From Monodelphis domestica (taxonomy: Eukaryota > Chordata > Mammalia > Didelphimorphia > Didelphidae), in contig NC_077232.1 in NCBI RefSeq assembly GCF_027887165.1, forward strand, positions 57,551,788-57,615,787: 64,000 bases of DNA, in the 5' to 3' direction. The number at the start of each line of letters is the position of its first letter. Positions within the stretch are counted from its first letter, which is position 1. Positions 10,627 to 20,459 of this stretch are shown here, one piece after another. Position numbers and translations under genes: made by a program. The notes under the pieces were generated by a model. The model was not told the DNA's origin and did no database searches. It saw only the letters and a program-made list of their open reading frames with translations.

Positions 10627-11970
10627 TCATAATTCCCGTCTAATCATATCCGAATACTTTGGCTTTGCTCCACTTTCTATTGCTTTTTGCATTTCCCTCA
10701 GATCAAGAGCCTGTTGTGAGGACTTCAACTTGCAGTGTGAACAGCAAGTTGATTTCTTGCACCTAGTTCCTGCCTTATGTTTTTCTCTGTTAGTACTCTC
10801 CTGTTTCTTCTTCAAGAAACAGTTTCTGAGCAAGTGCCCTTTCCAGTGGCAAAAGAAACACTCCCTAGTTTCTTTTTGCCTGGTAACTTTTTTTTTTGCC
10901 AGATTTTGCCTGGTAACTAGTTTTTGTTTTTTCTGGGAAACAGGTTTTGTGTAAGTCTTTACTGTGTTTAGATTTTTGATTTCCTCAATTTCCTTCTGCT
11001 TCAAATCCTTTTCAGTCCTCTCTAACTTTTCCTTAAGATCTTTAACTTCTTTGCTCTGATCTGAACTATTTTCAAATAGGTAACCTGCAGCCTCTCTCAG
11101 TTCAATTAGGGAAACTGAATCATACTTGGGGAAATAGTTCTTAAAAAATGTCTTTAAATTGGGTATGCATCTCCTCAGAAATTGCCTATGTACATGGCCA
11201 GCTGTCTCATCATTATCTGTTTCTACACCTAAGATTGCTTCTGCCATTTCTGACAGATGGTCTATGTATGTGGCAGGATGTTCCCCTTTTTCCTGCCTAA
11301 CCTTATCAAATTTGGACCATGCACCAGGTTTGGAACAGCATTGCTTAATGGCTTGAAGCAAATCTTCCCTGCACCATTTAAAGTATGACATGGAGATTGG
11401 ATTGGGAAAATCAAAATCCAATCTTTGATCTGGAGTGGGCCAGCTTGTCAAAGTGGTATCAGATCTAGTTGTCTCCATGAATTTCCTTTTTTCATGGGAA
11501 CTGAATAATTCTGATAAAAGGAAATCAATATCTTTGAAATCAGGATCAAAGATCCTGAATGCCTGTTTAAGCTCCTTATGGGCTTTAAAAGGATTGTCCA
11601 TAATTTTTGGAAAATGGCATTTAATGGACTCAAGTTCCTGTGGAGTGAACTGTCTATGGGCCTTTGAGTGAAAAACACCAGCATTAGTCGTTAGCTTGGT
11701 GACCTCCTTCAATGGACATATTTTCTCAGGGGCACTAGCAGTCTGGTTTTCATTTTCATTGTCACCTTGAGTTTCCTGAGGTGCATTCTCTGATTGCCCA
11801 TTGTCCTTGCCCATAACTAGATCTAAACCCTTTTCCTTAATGAGTTGTTCAAATACTGCCTTGATCATTTTGTCCAAGTTGTTGTCAATGGCCATAACCT
11901 TCTCTGCCTTCAGGGGAACCATGAATCTAAAAAATTTCCTCACTTGGGTTAAAGTCTGTAATACAGCCAT
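10627..11970 (-). CDS. gag: Endogenous retroviral Gag polyprotein
   Basis: An open frame of 447 codons in an otherwise decayed element. Residues 1-95 form a short matrix-like N-terminus; residue 2 is Ala, so it has no myristoylation signal. Residues about 105-300 look like a capsid, with a helix-rich 'FTPQELESI' start and a major-homology-like stretch around 222-245. Residues 303-335 are a Lys/Glu-rich coiled coil. Residues 371-384 form one CX2CX4HX4C zinc knuckle, followed by a second Cys-rich patch (404-413). One knuckle plus the charged helix after capsid fits a class I (gamma-like) Gag. Gag assembles the particle and binds RNA. The start lies about 250 bases inside the 5' LTR, a normal leader length. 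Retention of this frame beside a broken downstream region is notable. Confidence 0.8.
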   Translation of the reverse strand: MAVLQTLTQVRKFFRFMVPLKAEKVMAIDNNLDKMIKAVFEQLIKEKGLDLVMGKDNGQSENAPQETQGDNENENQTASAPEKICPLKEVTKLTTNAGVFHSKAHRQFTPQELESIKCHFPKIMDNPFKAHKELKQAFRIFDPDFKDIDFLLSELFSSHEKRKFMETTRSDTTLTSWPTPDQRLDFDFPNPISMSYFKWCREDLLQAIKQCCSKPGAWSKFDKVRQEKGEHPATYIDHLSEMAEAILGVETDNDETAGHVHRQFLRRCIPNLKTFFKNYFPKYDSVSLIELREAAGYLFENSSDQSKEVKDLKEKLERTEKDLKQKEIEEIKNLNTVKTYTKPVSQKKQKLVTRQNLAKKKVTRQKETRECFFCHWKGHLLRNCFLKKKQESTNREKHKAGTRCKKSTCCSHCKLKSSQQALDLREMQKAIESGAKPKYSDMIRREL

Positions 11971-12222
11971 GAATAGTACATATACTTGTGCCAGGACTTG
12001 CCATAGAACTCACTCATTTTGGAAATGTAATTGTAACACAGTCATTGTCAAGTTTCCTATATAATCCACACTTTCCACTACCATTTGAGTCAGTTTGCTG
12101 TATAGAATATGGTAAACCCAAAAGCAAGCGATAGCTGCCAAAACCACCACACCACACCAAAAACTACCTGTTTGCTGTCTTTCCTGCCTGTGGGATGGTT
12201 GGGTATAGTCAGACTACTGGGG

Positions 12223-13275
12223 TGTCAATTGAAATAAAGAAGTAAACTGAGGGGAAACTACTAGTGATTGAAATGGAGAGGTAAACTGAGGGGAACTTGT
12301 TTCTTCAGCAATGACTTGTTCTCTGGCTGGTTGTGACTAGAGAGGACTGCTACAGGAACCTAAACCTGTTTATTTATGAAGGAGGTAGAACAGAGAAATG
12401 CTGGGGGATGCCACCACACACAGGAATACTGGTGCACAGGGGGCACTGCTTATAAAGGACTGCCCTGGGGTTTACTCTAAAGATAAGCTGTAGGAAAGTT
12501 ATTGCCTGTTGAACTAGAGAGGATAAACTGAGGGGAACCTGTTTCTGAGAGAGGTCAATGATGGTTGGCTGGGAATTTGGCTCAACCTAGTTGAGGTAGA
12601 AACCTCTCTCTAGGATAAAACTCAAAAGACTGCTTCTCCCTTTATGGTTCTCTTATTGATGGATCTGACTGCTTCTCAGGGTTAGATAATTCATTTGCAT
12701 GAATTAAACAGGGATAGGATCAGGAAAGAGGATGTAAGGTTTCCCTAAACTAATGAAGCAAGCATCGATGTCCTCTTGTCAGCCCTCGGCTAAAGTCTAG
12801 GCCAATCTGAATCTCCTCTCCATCTAGAGTTTCTTTCCTATGTTGTCTAATCCTGGACTAATCCACGAAAGGAATCTCTAGGTATTAGCTGAAGCAGGTG
12901 AGAAGTCAGGAATTAGTAGTGGTTCTGTCTACCTCAGAGAATTACCTCTGAAGGTAAACTAAGCAATACAAATCAGCTCCCTCTTTGGTCTCGTTCTTCT
13001 CCATGTGACAGGAAAGACTGCAGGACTATGCAGATCTCAGGTTTGATAGGCCATCCTTGGCAGTAGTGGGTTTCACTTCCAAGCGCTGGAGTGAGGGTCC
13101 CAAAGTTGGCTCTCTCCTCAGAGTCCATAAGCAATTCCCCCAGCGGGCAGTTGAACTCCAAGAAACCCCTCCTCTCTCCTCTCGAAGATTCCAAGCAGGC
13201 TCTCTCCTGTCTGTCCTGCCCCACCGCATTCTATGGCACTTGCCTGCAAACCAATTTCTTTTGCAAAATACCATC
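12223..13275 (-). repeat. 5' LTR of the minus-strand element
   Basis: Partner of the repeat at 5,601-6,650. The U5 end is placed at the TG at 12,223 (CA on the minus strand), where homology with 5,601 begins. The unit 'taaactgaggggaa' occurs three times (near 12,244, 12,282 and 12,527), so short internal duplications are present. No convincing primer-binding site starting TGG is seen just inside the LTR on the minus strand. The right end near 13,275 is approximate. Confidence 0.6.
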
Positions 13276-13746
13276 TCTAAGGCAGGTGTTATTTATTTCA
13301 CAAATAAGGCTAACACATCTTGTTTCTTTATAGACTTGGATAGACTATCGGGGAAGTCATATGCCAAATTATTCCATCCCTTCTCAGGAGGTTGCACATC
13401 CAACCCTGATTCTGACTCGAGTATTTTGAGGGCATGGTGTTGCTTTAGGGGAACAGTCCTCAAAGCCCTTTGATGCTGTTCCTTTTGCCATAAGGTCTTT
13501 CCTTGCTTCTTTCCATTTATCTGAACTGCACCCATGTTTTGGGGCCCATCTCAGGTGCTATATTCGCCATTAAGCCTTGCTAGACCAGTCTAGTCCACTC
13601 AAGAAGTGCCCCATATTCCAAGTATCGCTATCTCTCAATCATAATTCTCCTATTTTAAGTCATTTCTCTTTGCTAACACTAATCTGATAAACTCTTCTGT
13701 TGCCAAAGTGCTACTGTTAGATAATTCTGTTTTTAGCAATAATTAC
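13276..13746. other. Flank of LTR element, nothing firm
   Basis: An 80-codon minus-strand ORF (13,293-13,535) begins Met-Gly but has no recognisable domain. A purine/pyrimidine patch near 13,530-13,550 loosely recalls a primer-binding site but does not fit the LTR boundaries. Otherwise it is unassigned. Confidence 0.3.
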
Positions 13747-14070
13747 AGAGAGCAGCTAGATGACTTCATGGATAGAGAGCCAAGCTGAGATAGTGGAGGT
13801 CCTGCATTCAAATCTGACCTCAGATACATCCCACCTGTGTGATCCTGGACAAGTTACTTAATCCCCACTGCCTTCCTCAATTCTAAGAGAAGGTGAGGGT
13901 TAAAAAAAACCCCAACAAAAATTACAAATACCTTAATCTACCTCCCAGCTGTGTGACCCTGGGCAAGTCACTTGACCCCCATTGCCTAGCCCTAACCACT
14001 CTTCTGCCTTGGAGCCAATACACAGTATTAACTCCAAGACAGAAGGTAAGGGTTTAAAAACAAAAACAAA
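13747..14070 (+). mobile_element. tRNA-derived SINE (opossum SINE1 type), with a partial second copy
   Basis: The first copy starts with 'agcagctagatgacttcatg' and has the box-B-like 'ttcaaatctgacctcag' and the 'gtgtgatcctggacaag' body. It ends in an A-rich stretch near 13,905. From about 13,945 a second, better preserved body follows ('cccagctgtgtgaccctggg', 'cttggagccaatacacagta'), ending in an A/C-rich tail. This is either a tandem or nested insertion, or one element split by an insertion. Confidence 0.75.
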
Positions 14071-14324
14071 CAAACAAAACCCCCAAATGCCTTAATCAAA
14101 GTAGAGATAATAAAGGAATATCAGCTTTCAGGGCTGGCTTATGAGGAGATTTTCAGGGGAAGTGACTGCTTTTCTGATATGGCATTACTTAGGCATCTGC
14201 CCAACTCCAACTACATGGGAAGCAAACAGAGCCTTTGGGAGTAATGGCATAGTGCAGTGGTATCCAAATCTTTTTGATTGTCTATCTCTGCAATGCAGTT
14301 GTACCACTTTCTTAGAGGTATTAG

Positions 14325-14515
14325 AGTGAAGAGAGTGATGGATTTAGAGTAAGGAAGACTTGAGGGTTCAAGTCCTTAGACTTACTAGTTGTATCATCTT
14401 GGGTAAGTCATTTAGCCTCTCTCAGACTCAGTTTCTTTATCTATAAAATGAGTGTTGGACTATGATCCTTAAGGTCAATATTTCCCACTCAATAGATTCT
14501 ATGATCTATATCAGT
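14325..14515 (+). mobile_element. Therian CORE-SINE / MIR-type relic
   Basis: Contains 'gggtaagtcatttagcctct' and 'ctttatctataaaatgagtg', then a 'ggactatgatccttaaggtc' tail and 'tctatgatct'. This is the usual 3' half of therian-specific CORE-SINEs. Old and diverged. Confidence 0.6.
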
Positions 14516-14624
14516 CAAAATTGTTTGAGTATCTCCTTCCTTGTAGAGATTTACTTATGTACAAAAATTACATCAGAATAGAACCTTTAAAAGGATGAAA
14601 TAAAATTGATATAACATTTGATCC

Positions 14625-14870
14625 TAGAGTTAATAGTGAGCGACTGGAGTAGGGGAGTGACAGGATTGGACCGGTGCTTTAGGAAACTCAGTTGTATGGA
14701 GGATGGATTGGAGAGGAGAGTGACTTAAGGCTGAGAGCTCAAATAGAAGGCTATTTCAATGATACAAGTGAAAGATAATCACACTCTGAACCAAGGTGGG
14801 GGCTGTGTAAGTAGAGAAAAGTTGTAAAGATAGAACCAACAAGATATTTAGAACAAAGGAAAATGAGTTG
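14625..14870. repeat. Ancient dispersed repeat, family not named
   Basis: The wording 'ggagtaggggagtgacagga' and 'tgtatggaggatggattgga' is that of an old mammalian repeat. It is perhaps a different part of the same family as 1.36-1.79 kb. No ORF of interest. Confidence 0.35.
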
Positions 14871-14879
14871 CTGAACAAG

Positions 14880-15130
14880 ACAGTAAGGTGGTGAAAATCC
14901 AAGTGACTAGACAACTAGGCCTGGCATCTGAAAGACGTCTTCTTGAGTTCAAATCAAGCTGTGTGACTCTAGGCAAGTCACTTAACCCTATTTGCCTTAG
15001 TTTCTTCATCTGTGAAATAAATAAGAGAGAGGAAATGGCAAACCACTCTAGTATTTTTGCCAAAAAACCAAACCAAAACAAAACCCAAATGGGACCACAA
15101 GGAATTGGATGCAACCGAAACAAATGAACA
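14880..15130 (+). mobile_element. MAR1-type SINE
   Basis: Plus-oriented SINE with 'ctgtgtgactctaggcaagt', 'tttcttcatctgtgaaataa' and 'aaatggcaaaccactctagt', then an A/C-rich stretch and the 'gggaccacaaggaattggat' tail. The head is diverged. Confidence 0.7.
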
Positions 15131-15640
15131 TCAGAAGAAGAATATCTGCAATCCAGACTGACTATAATACATGCATAGCTGCACATCCTATATGACTCAG
15201 GTGTCCTATTCAAATCTAAATAGGGAGAATTAGGGCTCTTTCTTACTAATCCCTGACACAACACAAACCTCACTTTCCAAGTTACTTGCTGCAGCCATGA
15301 GGTGAACTGAGGGGCAGGTGCCTAGGTGCCTAGAGATGAGCCGAAGTAGGGACTGTTAGAGGACAAGAGTAAGTGGGGCTATATTGTGAGATAAGCTCCA
15401 CCAACTGGACATAGTGACTTCCATGGAGGAAGACACCTTTCCTTATAGGGATTATTTCTTTAGCTGTAAAAATGAAGGGAGTGACCAGATGACCTAAAGT
15501 CTTTTTCAGCTTGACATAGCATGATTCCAATCTGTAGCCTCTCTCATCTGTTTGCCCAGCTACCTTTGTAAGAACTTTTTTAGGGCTTTTGAACCTTCAC
15601 TCTGAAAATCAGAGCAACTAGTCCAAGCCCTTCATTTTTT

Positions 15641-16328
15641 TTTTAATTTAATTTAATTTAATTTTTTTATATTTTATTTGATCATTTCCAAGCATTATTC
15701 GTTAAAGACATAGATCATTTTCTTTTCCTCCCCCCCACCCCCCATAGCCGACGCGTAGATCCACTGGGCATTACATGTTTTCTTGATTTGAACCCATTGC
15801 TATGTTGATAATATTTGCATTAGAGTGTTCATTTAGAGTCTCTCCTCTGTCATGTCCCCTTAACCGCTGTATTCAGGCAGTTGCTTTTCCTCGGTGTTTT
15901 TACTCCCACAGTTTGTCCTTTGCTTTTGGATAGTGTTTTTTCTCCTAGATCCCTGCAGATTGTTCAGGGACATTACACTGCCACTAATGGAGAAGTCCAT
16001 TACGTTCGATTATACCACAGTATATCAGTCTCTGTGTACAATGTTCTCCTGGTTCTGCTCCTCTCGCTCTGCATCACTTCCTGGAGGTTGTTCCAGTCTC
16101 CATGGAACTCCTCCACTTTATTATTCCTTTTAGCACAATAGTATTCTATCACCAACATATACCACAATTTGTTCAGCCATTCCCCAATTGAAGGGCATCC
16201 CCTCGTTTTCCAGTTTTTGGCCACCACAAAGAGCACAGCTATGAATATTCTTGTACAAGTCTTTTTGTCCATTATCTCTTTGGGGTACAGACCCAGCAGT
16301 GATATGGCTGGATCAAAGGGTAGATATT
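15641..16328 (-). mobile_element. Young 5'-truncated L1 with target-site duplication
   Basis: Minus-strand L1 3' end. An uninterrupted ORF2 C-terminus (16,000-16,335, 111 codons, beginning 'MKEYLPFDPAISLLGLYPKE') is followed by the 3' UTR and an A/T-rich tail. The flanks share 'CCTTCATTTTTT' (15,629-15,640 and 16,329-16,340), a 12-base candidate target-site duplication. The host sequence either side looks like one SINE/MIR that the L1 split. The open frame and clean duplication imply a recent insertion. The tail has (TTTAA)n repeats on the plus strand. Confidence 0.85.
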
Positions 16329-16365
16329 CCTTCATTTTTTAAATGAGAAAACTGAGGCCTGGAGA

Positions 16366-16412
16366 AGCTAGTCAGTAAGTTAGTCAGTCAATCAGTCAGT
16401 CAGTCAGTCTGA
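16366..16412. repeat. (AGTC)n microsatellite
   Basis: Imperfect tetranucleotide run with a clean core of 'agtcagtcagtcagtc', just beyond the split SINE remnant. Confidence 0.8.
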
Positions 16413-17689
16413 TGACGCTTAGGAGTCACTTCCCCAAGTAATATTTTTAAATGCATGAAATAAAATATATAGGATTAGAAAGGAAATAATTATATTAAAG
16501 TTTAGTTATCAGAATTTTTAAGGAAGTTCATTAGCTCAAGAATAAGAACCAGTGATTTGATTTAGATCTACTTACTATCTCATTTGAAGTAACAAGAAGC
16601 ATTTATTAAGTGCCAATGATATACAACTTTTTTGTTGTTGTTGTTTTTTTCAATGACTGACTTCTTAAGCAAAGTTCATTTTAGTAAAGATGTCACTTAA
16701 AGGGTTGATCTTAGCCAGATATGGTAAAAACCATGCAACATAGGTTTTGTCTTTAAATAACTAGGTGGCACTGGAAAAAATCACTTTATCTCTCTGTACC
16801 TCAAAATCAGAAATGCAATTGGTTGGACTGGAGGGCCTACCAGGTCCTTTTCAGCTCTGACATTCTATGACTCCAGTGTTGCTTGTACTTGTCACTCCTT
16901 TAGCAGAGGTGGGCTCCTCACAGACTAGGACCTATATAGGCTCACTGCTCACTGGGACGTCTTGGGACACTAGGCTCTCAGCAAAAACAAAACAGAAACA
17001 AAAACAAACCCTGAAGCCTAACAATAAGGTACAAGATCATATCTTATCTCAACCCTTTCCACAGGGATTTATAAGTAGGAGTGCAATTGATGGCACTGTT
17101 AATGACACAAAGGTTAGTTTCTTCCCAGTAACATGTTTACTGTTAAGGATGGACAAAGTTGTCAGCCAAGAACATTACAACAAAGCTGGGTAACTCAGGC
17201 AGCAGGAGAATGGAGTGATATTTTGGGGATCGGGTTACCTGGGGTCAGTCCCAGCTTTGCTCTTTTCTCCTGTGTGATCACTTAGTTTTTCTGGGCTGGA
17301 AAATGAAGTGCTTAGACTTGATGGTCTCAATGACTTTTACTCATACTTTTTGTGGATGCCTCAGGATAGCATCCCATCCTCCACATCAGAAGCCAGGCTG
17401 CCCTAGCCTTTAGAATGTGGAAAGGAAAACTGAAACAAACTTTGGACCTTTCTGCCACTCAGGTGGAACTGACAGCAGTTGAAATGTTGAAGGGAAGATT
17501 TTGACAATGATGACAGTTGGTGGGGAGAGGGGACTGAGAGAGTGACAGTTGCTTTCGAAGGACTCTCTTTCCTGGCCCTCTGACTTTAAAAAGCACTCTC
17601 TCCCTTTCTCTGGATAGAAGTGCCTCTATTCCTGGATATTTCCCAACTATGTGCTCTACCTGGATTCCTGTGATCGTGTCATATAACAA
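16413..17689. other. Intergenic, SINE relics only
   Basis: MIR/CORE-SINE 3' halves are visible at about 16,740-16,870 ('ttggactggagggcctacca') and 17,190-17,345 ('ctcctgtgtgatcacttag'). The rest is unassigned. The plus-strand 108-codon ORF (16,867-17,193) has no domain. Confidence 0.4.
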
Positions 17690-18040
17690 AGGGATTTAAG
17701 GGGAGCGGTTTGAACTTAAGGCCAGTCTTTAGGGCACTAGCCTGAAGAGACAGTCCCAAACAGCTCTGAAGGTCAGAACCTTTTCTTCCTCTTGCTATCT
17801 ACTTCTAAGACTTTGAACTTAAGAAAACTAGCATAGATTAGCATAGACAGAAATAAAAGAAACTCTCCACAAGCCTGCAAGGCCTGGCTTCAGCTCAAAA
17901 GCTGAGAGAGACTCAAATCCAATCTGGGAAAAAGTATAGAGAGCCCCTCTTCCCTCTACCCTGATACCATCCCGATACAAACTTGCTATTAAATTCACCT
18001 TTATTTAAAATAACTTGCAGTCAGATAAGAGCACTATCAT
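17690..18040 (+). repeat. Candidate LTR
   Basis: Layout resembles the end of an LTR: a CT-rich leader, then 'ttgctattaaattcaccttt' with an ATTAAA (about 17,989-17,994) and a CA terminus near 18,041. A G-rich 'gggggacacagaggga' follows and could be a decayed primer-binding region. The start is uncertain and no partner LTR was found. A CT-rich unassigned stretch continues to about 18.5 kb. Confidence 0.3.
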
Positions 18041-18964
18041 TTCAGGGGGACACAGAGGGAGCAGAACCTAGGGGCAGCCATTCAACCATAAATGGTCCTA
18101 ATCAGCCAGGCAACCTTGGTGGGGAAGGGGGGAGGCTTGTCCCTCAGGAAGGTCCAGCTTACCTGCCCTGGGGTATCTTCAACATCAATCAATAGAGAAG
18201 ACACCCCCTCAGGCTATCTAGTTGGCCCATTTCTCAGGAACCCTATTTTCAAAGACAGCCTCTCAGCAGGGGGTATCTCTCTCCTTTTACCTCAGTAGCA
18301 TCCATATTCCCTCTATCCCTTCAACTCCTCCATTCCCTGTTACAAAAGCTTCCTCATCCCTTGTACCTCTTCAATTCTCTACAAATCCTTTATACCCAGG
18401 CCTGGTTCCCTGCACTTTTCTATTGGTAGAACATTGTCTTTGCTGTGATTTGGCTAGTGTATACTCCTAGAAGATATCACAGATCTTCTAAGGAGCTGAG
18501 ACCCCAGAGATTAAGTGATTTGTTAAAGGTCACACAGGTAGTTATGGAGATTGAGGATTTTTACCACAGTGCTGAGACTACAAATTTAGCCCACTTTCAA
18601 TATATCCTGCTGATATATGTTCACCATGATTTTCAGCAATAATATAAATTTCCTTAACTTTTTCATCCTGAACTGGACTGCAATCACCTTGAAAAATCAC
18701 ATCCTTGTTACTGACCACATGAAACTTCATGCATTTAAAGAAGGAAAAAACCCCTTCATCTCTTTATTATTTTCCCTCTTTCTTGTATCATATCAACCCA
18801 ACAAATATTTAGACTATGTACAAAGTATTATGCTGGGCCCTAGAGAGGATGAACAGAAGGCAAAAAGTCATCTCAGTCAGTATTTCTAGAGGCCATGAAC
18901 AGCTTGGAGTGGCTAGATTCCCATAGAGATATGTGAAAATTAGTCCTTACTGCTTGAGAGACCC
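18041..18964. other. Intergenic, unassigned
   Basis: CT-rich to about 18,440, perhaps the interior of a retroviral relic. A MIR-type fragment follows near 18,470-18,560 ('taaaggtcacacaggtagtt'). No gene seen. Confidence 0.35.
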
Positions 18965-19215
18965 TTAAGATAGCAAGGTGGCATAGCAGATAGACAGCTC
19001 GACAAGAAGACAGGAAGTCCTGAGTTCAAATTTGGCCTTAGACATTAACAGCTGTGTAATCTTGAGTAAGTCAATTAAATGCTCAGTGCCTCAGTTATAG
19101 AACAGGAAAAATACTGGCACCCACATCCCAAGAATTTTACAAGGATAAAAATATTCATAAAGCACTTTGTAGACCTTTAATCATCACTATAAATGCTAGC
19201 TATTATTATCATTGT
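18965..19215 (+). mobile_element. MAR1-type SINE, diverged
   Basis: Head 'agatagcaaggtggcatagc', box-B-like 'gagttcaaatttggcctt', body 'gtgtaatcttgagtaagtc', and the 3' end 'cataaagcactttgtagacc' followed by 'gctagctattattatc'. Confidence 0.7.
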
Positions 19216-20459
19216 TATTTAAACAACTTGACTTGAGAATGTGGTTTTCAAAGTTATGGAATAGTAACATGAACTGAAAGGGCATTGAGATGGAACAAAG
19301 TTTTCCAAACATATATATGTAAAGCACTTTGTAAACTTTAAAATTCTATATAGTAGCTATTATAATCATCTTAATTCAGGTCAACAAACATTTATTATCT
19401 CACTTAATCCTTACAACTGTGTATTTAGTATGTCAGGTATAACAATATGTTTTATAGATGAAGAAACTGAGGCTTGTAGCAGTCACATGATCTACCCATG
19501 GTTATTAAGCCAGGGGAATGTGAATCTAGGTCTCATTGGAATCCAATTCTGGGGAATGGCGCACAGTTGACACTAAACGAGGTACATGGTGGTTTTGTGA
19601 CTTTTTGTGACTTTTTTTTGTAAAGGAAATACAAAAAAAAAGCTTGAGGGATTTCATCAACACAGCTGCCCTTGCAACCATGTGTGTATACCTGAAGGTG
19701 AGTACAGATGTGGCATAAACACTGTTTCCATAAAAATAAATCAGCCAAGTCAATTTAGAGTGTTGTACATATGCTTTCTCTTTCCTTAATTAAGTTCAAC
19801 ATTTTAATCCTGAAGGATATTTACATACTACTGGGAATTCTGAAAGAAAAAAAAAACACCTTATTTTGAAATGATACCTGGTTGTATCCCATTCATGATT
19901 GCATTAGAGCTTCCTCAGGCCCAAAGAGAAAGTACGATAGCAATTATATGTCTCAACTTTTGCCTGAATTCTATACAACTGTGCTAATCTGATGCTGTTA
20001 GGTTCTGAAAGGCCATAGCCCAATCAAAACACCACAGAGGTTGGAGTGATGAATTTGGAGTTTGGGGACCTTCTTTGCCCCTTACTACCTCTGTGATGTT
20101 AGACACGTTACTCCACTGGTCTGCATTTCAGATCCCTCATCTGTAAAATGAGCAGAGGATAACCTCCAAGGTTGGGAACAAGTATAATCACAATGAGATG
20201 TCATAAGAGCCTCTTTCAACAAGCATTTTCAATGCCATTTCTGGAGACCACTAATAAGCACAGGAATGTACATTACTTTTTTATCTCAATAGAGAAGTAA
20301 GCTTTGCTTTTTTGCAACAGAGCATTTATATAAACAAAATTCTATTTTAAAGGTACTGAGTTGGCAATAAAAGGTGCCCTTTGAACAATCATATCATTAA
20401 AAATCTTTTTGTAAAGTAAATGGCCAGACCTAATTTTCAGTCATATTTCTATATTCCAT
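19216..20459. other. Intergenic, SINE relics only
   Basis: Antisense MIR-type pieces lie near 19,380-19,545 ('gatgaagaaactgaggcttg') and a plus-oriented CORE-SINE near 20,040-20,200 ('ctcatctgtaaaatgagcag'). I looked for LIM-domain exons of CSRP3, the expected neighbour, and saw none. Confidence 0.4.

Larger units (their letters stand above)
5601..13275 (-). mobile_element. Endogenous retrovirus-like LTR element
   Basis: Two diverged direct repeats of about 1.05 kb (5,601-6,650 and 12,223-13,275) flank about 5.57 kb that carries a minus-strand gag. The element is therefore read right to left, with its 5' LTR on the right. The first 250 bases of the LTRs match at roughly 80% by eye, so the insertion is old. 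Between gag and the left LTR I find no recognisable protease, reverse transcriptase, integrase or envelope. The interior also seems to contain a plus-strand LTR-like insertion near 7.3-7.65 kb. The element looks non-autonomous or deleted. The exact right end and the target-site duplication could not be fixed. Confidence 0.65.

Noticed and set aside
10499..10954. 151-codon plus-strand ORF, Ser/Phe/Cys-rich
   Set aside because: It lies antisense to gag and its downstream relic; its composition is the mirror of Lys/Glu-rich gag codons, and there is no domain.
13293..13550. Met-Gly ORF and a primer-binding-site-like patch suggesting the element begins near 13.55 kb
   Set aside because: The LTR pairing places the 5' LTR at 12.2-13.3 kb, with gag on its inner side. 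The patch is outside the element and a poor match.
16366..16412. Short regular repeats that might suggest a CRISPR array
   Set aside because: Simple (AGTC)n microsatellite with no spacers, in a mammalian genome.
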